Shown here piece by piece: positions 61,343 through 64,000 of a DNA stretch of 64,000 nt. Positions within the stretch are counted from its first letter, which is position 1. Each line of letters begins with the position of its first letter. A model generated the notes under the pieces. That model saw only the letters and a list, made by a program, of their open reading frames with translations. It was not told the DNA's origin and did no database searches. A program made the position numbers and the translations under genes. Source of the DNA: Aminipila butyrica (GTDB lineage Bacteria; Bacillota; Clostridia; Peptostreptococcales; Anaerovoracaceae); assembly GCF_010669305.1 (NCBI RefSeq), contig NZ_CP048649.1:186001-250000 (forward strand). Direction: 5' to 3'.

Positions 61343-62089
61343 ATGTATACATTAATTATATTTTCAGTACTGATTTTTTTACCTCTGCCGCTAATGGCGT
61401 CGGCAGCTAGAAAGACCAATGATGGCTATCGTGCCATATTTCAAGGGGTCTTGGGTGTGGCCGGGGCTATGTTGTTGTTGTTTTTGGTAGCATCTCTGGG
61501 AGGCCATCCGGTGGGACAGGCCATATCTTCGGATTTACAGTCTTTTTCGGAGGCAGCAGCTAAAAACAGTCAGGTTGTAGAAATGATGGGGATGGAGGGC
61601 CTTTCTTTTGGAGAACGGGTCAGTGGCATTACCAGACTATACACCTATGCTATCAATGCCTTGCCAGCTGTAGTCCTGATTTGGGCTACTATTATTGCCT
61701 ATTTTGAATATATTGTAATCAGCAGAATAAGCGCCAAAGCGTCTTATCCCCTTCCTGTCTTGGGAAAGCTGAAGGATTTCAGCATGCCCAAAAAGGCCAT
61801 GTGGGGATGGATTCTCATATACCTGCTGACTTTTATAGTCTCTCTGCTGGGGTTTGCAAGCAGCAACGTGCTGCAAATCAATATACAGATCTTATTTCAG
61901 TTTGCCTTTCAGATACAGGGCTTAGCTGTAGTCTTTTATTTTTGCGATTCCAGAGGCTGGCCGAGAGGTCTGGCCGTGGTCTTGAGTTTATTTTTCCTGC
62001 CTACGTCCATCGGTCAAATGTTGTTGTGTTTGGTGGGTTTTTTCGACTTAGGGTTCAATGTAAGAAAGTTCATAGTAAAAAGACATTAA
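61343..62089 (+). CDS. DUF2232 (YybS-like) membrane protein
   Basis: A 248-residue membrane protein with about six to seven predicted helices, matching the YybS/DUF2232 family mainly by position upstream of gdpP and rplI, as in Bacillus subtilis, and by topology. Function unknown. The start at 61343 is close to the promoter, so the leader is short. Confidence 0.75.
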   Translation: MYTLIIFSVLIFLPLPLMASAARKTNDGYRAIFQGVLGVAGAMLLLFLVASLGGHPVGQAISSDLQSFSEAAAKNSQVVEMMGMEGLSFGERVSGITRLYTYAINALPAVVLIWATIIAYFEYIVISRISAKASYPLPVLGKLKDFSMPKKAMWGWILIYLLTFIVSLLGFASSNVLQINIQILFQFAFQIQGLAVVFYFCDSRGWPRGLAVVLSLFFLPTSIGQMLLCLVGFFDLGFNVRKFIVKRH

Positions 62090-62125
62090 CATAGCGTGTT
62101 TTGATTAGTGAAAAGAGGAAATAAA

Positions 62126-63940
62126 ATGGATGAAAAAAGACCTGAAAACCGTAATACAGAAAAGCGGATTGAAAAGATTCTTTCTGCCTATGTGCCTCTG
62201 CCCATGTGTATCATCAACACCCAAGGAAAGGTGACTCGGGCCAGTGACCGGATTGATGAAGTGTTTAAGTACAACGGAATCCAAGGCGCAGATATTTTTG
62301 CCCTTACTGGCATCAAGCACGGAGATTTTTTTGCTGAAGATGTCAACGAAAAATTCCTGACTCTTTCCAGAAATGAGAAGATTTTTCGTATTCAAGTGTG
62401 CTATATCGGAAGAGATGACCAAAAAAAGGCCATTATCTACTTCTACGATATCACCAACTACGAGAATCTGAAAGTACTGTACCACGGAGAGCATGTCTGT
62501 ATGGCAACTATCAATGTAGACAATTATGACGAGTTGACCTCCAGCACTTCGGAAGAAAAACGCCTTGCCTTGAGTACCGACATCGACAAAGCGGTGCGCC
62601 AGTGGGCAGCCAGAGGAAATGCCTCTATTATTCGCTATAAGGAAAACATGTATTTCATGGTCTTTGAAAACTCCTATCTGGACAAGATTGTTGAAAATAA
62701 GTTTGCCATTCTGGATGATATTCGGGAAATTGAGACGGAAGCAGATTTCCCTGTAACCCTGAGCATCGGCATTGGGGCCGGCGGAAAGCATCCGGGCCAG
62801 ACCGACCAGTTCGCAGCGGCGGCGCTAGACTTGGCCTTGGGCCGTGGTGGAGATCAGGCTGTGGTCAAGCGGGGCTCGAAGATTGAATATTTCGGGGGCA
62901 AGATGCAGACTGTAGAAAAAGGCAACAAGGGAAAATCTCGGATTATTGCCCACGCCATAAAACAGCTGGTAGATCAGTCCTCCCGAGTGCTCATCATGGG
63001 ACACCGAAACCCGGATATGGATTCTTTCGGTTCGGCATTAGGTATATATCGGATCGTGGCTAATCGAAACAAAGACGCCTACATTGTTATCAACAACTAC
63101 TTTGAAACCTTGGCGGAAATTTATAATCAGGCCCAGGAAAGTGAGATTTATAACTTTATCAACAGCGAAAAGGCTATCGCTATGACCGACAAGGACACGC
63201 TGCTGATTGTTTTAGATACCCATAGGCCCAGCCTGACAGAATGTCGGGAACTGCTGGATCTGACGGAAAAAATTGTGGTCATTGACCACCACCGCAAAGC
63301 GGAGGAATACATCGAAAATGCTACCCTGTACTACATGGAGCCTTACGCCTCTTCTACTTCAGAACTGGTGACGGAAATCCTCCAGTATTCCGGGGACAAA
63401 AAGAACATCGCCAAGCTGGAGGTAGAGGGGTTGTTGGCAGGTATCTCCATGGATACCAACCGCTTCGCTGTAAAAACCGGTGTGCGGACCTTTGAGGCCG
63501 CCTCCTGGTTACGCCGTTCCGGCGCGGATACCACCGCGGTCAAACGGTTTTTCCAGACGGACGCAGAAGCCTTTAAGATTAAAGCCAATTGCATTGCTCA
63601 GGCTGAAATTCAGCCAAACGGTCTGGCCTATTCCGTAAGCCATGGGCACCATCCAGATATTCAGGTCATTAATTCACAGGCGGCAGATGAACTGCTGACC
63701 GTGAAAAATGTGCGAGCCAGTTTTGTTGCAGGCAAAGATGAGCAGGGGGTCACCGTCATCAGCGCCAGATCCCTGGGCGAGATGAATATGCAGACCATCA
63801 TGGAGAAGCTGGGAGGCGGCGGACATTTGACCACCGCAGGGGCCCAGGTAAGTTGTACACCGGAAGAGGCTTTGGAGAAGATAAAAGAAATCATAGAAGC
63901 CATGGACAGCAAGCCGATGAAAAACAAGGAGGATAAATAA
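62126..63940 (+). CDS. gdpP: cyclic di-AMP phosphodiesterase GdpP, lacking membrane helices
   Basis: A 604-residue protein with a PAS-like domain (about 20-110), a degenerate GGDEF domain (about 115-255), a DHH domain with GHRNPDMDSFGSALG and VIDHHRK, and a DHHA1 domain with LGGGGHLTTAGAQV. It hydrolyses cyclic di-AMP. Standard GdpP has two N-terminal membrane helices; here the protein starts MDEKRPENRNTEKRIEKILS with no hydrophobic segment. The start has AGAGG 8 bases upstream. The next gene, rplI, starts 1 base after its stop. Confidence 0.92.
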   Translation: MDEKRPENRNTEKRIEKILSAYVPLPMCIINTQGKVTRASDRIDEVFKYNGIQGADIFALTGIKHGDFFAEDVNEKFLTLSRNEKIFRIQVCYIGRDDQKKAIIYFYDITNYENLKVLYHGEHVCMATINVDNYDELTSSTSEEKRLALSTDIDKAVRQWAARGNASIIRYKENMYFMVFENSYLDKIVENKFAILDDIREIETEADFPVTLSIGIGAGGKHPGQTDQFAAAALDLALGRGGDQAVVKRGSKIEYFGGKMQTVEKGNKGKSRIIAHAIKQLVDQSSRVLIMGHRNPDMDSFGSALGIYRIVANRNKDAYIVINNYFETLAEIYNQAQESEIYNFINSEKAIAMTDKDTLLIVLDTHRPSLTECRELLDLTEKIVVIDHHRKAEEYIENATLYYMEPYASSTSELVTEILQYSGDKKNIAKLEVEGLLAGISMDTNRFAVKTGVRTFEAASWLRRSGADTTAVKRFFQTDAEAFKIKANCIAQAEIQPNGLAYSVSHGHHPDIQVINSQAADELLTVKNVRASFVAGKDEQGVTVISARSLGEMNMQTIMEKLGGGGHLTTAGAQVSCTPEEALEKIKEIIEAMDSKPMKNKEDK

Positions 63941-63941
63941 G

Positions 63942-64000
63942 ATGATTGTTATATTATTAAAAGATGTAAAAGGTTCCGGAAAAGCCGGAGATGTAATAAA
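63942..64000 (+). CDS. rplI: 50S ribosomal protein L9, 5' part
   Basis: The start MIVILLKDVKGSGKAGDVI matches the L9 N-terminus. AAGGAGG precedes it. It is cut by the window edge. Placement after gdpP is the standard Firmicute order. Confidence 0.93.
   Translation, partial: MIVILLKDVKGSGKAGDVI

Overview
This 64 kb window looks like the chromosome of an anaerobic, low-to-moderate GC Firmicute of the class Clostridia. The signs are strong AGGAGG ribosome binding sites, TTGACA/TATAAT promoters, SLH-domain surface proteins, a sigma-54 activator of the clostridial PAS-AAA-Fis type, and the order rpsF-ssb-rpsR with yybS-gdpP-rplI. I cannot name the genus from sequence alone.

Layout. (1) 1-11.6 kb is a catabolic island: OFA-type MFS transporter and beta-keto acid cleavage enzyme (BKACE); a divergent sigma-54 activator facing a textbook -24/-12 promoter; then cyclase/hydrolase, 3-hydroxyacyl-CoA dehydrogenase, a small unknown protein and a LarC N-terminal-only protein; a LysR gene divergent from a second MFS transporter and an aldo/keto reductase; and larE. 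Together these suggest hydroxy-acid or beta-keto-acid breakdown, possibly with a nickel-pincer-dependent racemase elsewhere. (2) 11.6-21.3 kb is metal and potassium homeostasis: a CadC/ArsR-type regulator, a small membrane protein and a truncated cadA abut a complete kdpFABC operon with divergent kdpDE. (3) 21.4-34.5 kb is a sulfur-acquisition region: a Cys/Met-rich short peptide with a terminator, a YezD-like protein, nifS, a nifX-like gene, nifB, a NitT/TauT-type ABC transporter and a nitrogenase-like D-K-H set resembling methylthio-alkane reductase. A poly-cysteine leader peptide with an attenuator then precedes a methyltransferase-mccB-mccA operon (methionine/homocysteine to cysteine). (4) 34.5-42 kb holds an Agr-like LytTR two-component pair, a CxxC mini-protein and a 1544-residue SLH surface protein, with higher GC than the flanks. 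(5) 42-50.5 kb is mixed: an atypical tRNA-like gene, hydrolases, a glutathione peroxidase with an OhrR-like regulator, a nucleotidyltransferase-aldolase-kinase cluster, and rpsF-ssb-rpsR. (6) 50.5-64 kb has a second SLH protein, ppx-ppk, an HD-GYP protein, a chemotaxis receptor, an orphan integrase, yybS-like, gdpP and the start of rplI.

The most interesting part is region 3. A nitrogenase-like reductase is physically joined to cysteine synthesis genes, and two short sulfur-amino-acid-rich peptides sit in front of terminators. This suggests ribosome-mediated attenuation by cysteine supply. Two conserved genes, the nifH-like gene and ppk, carry single-base frameshifts in G runs. Either sequencing errors or real gene decay could explain these.
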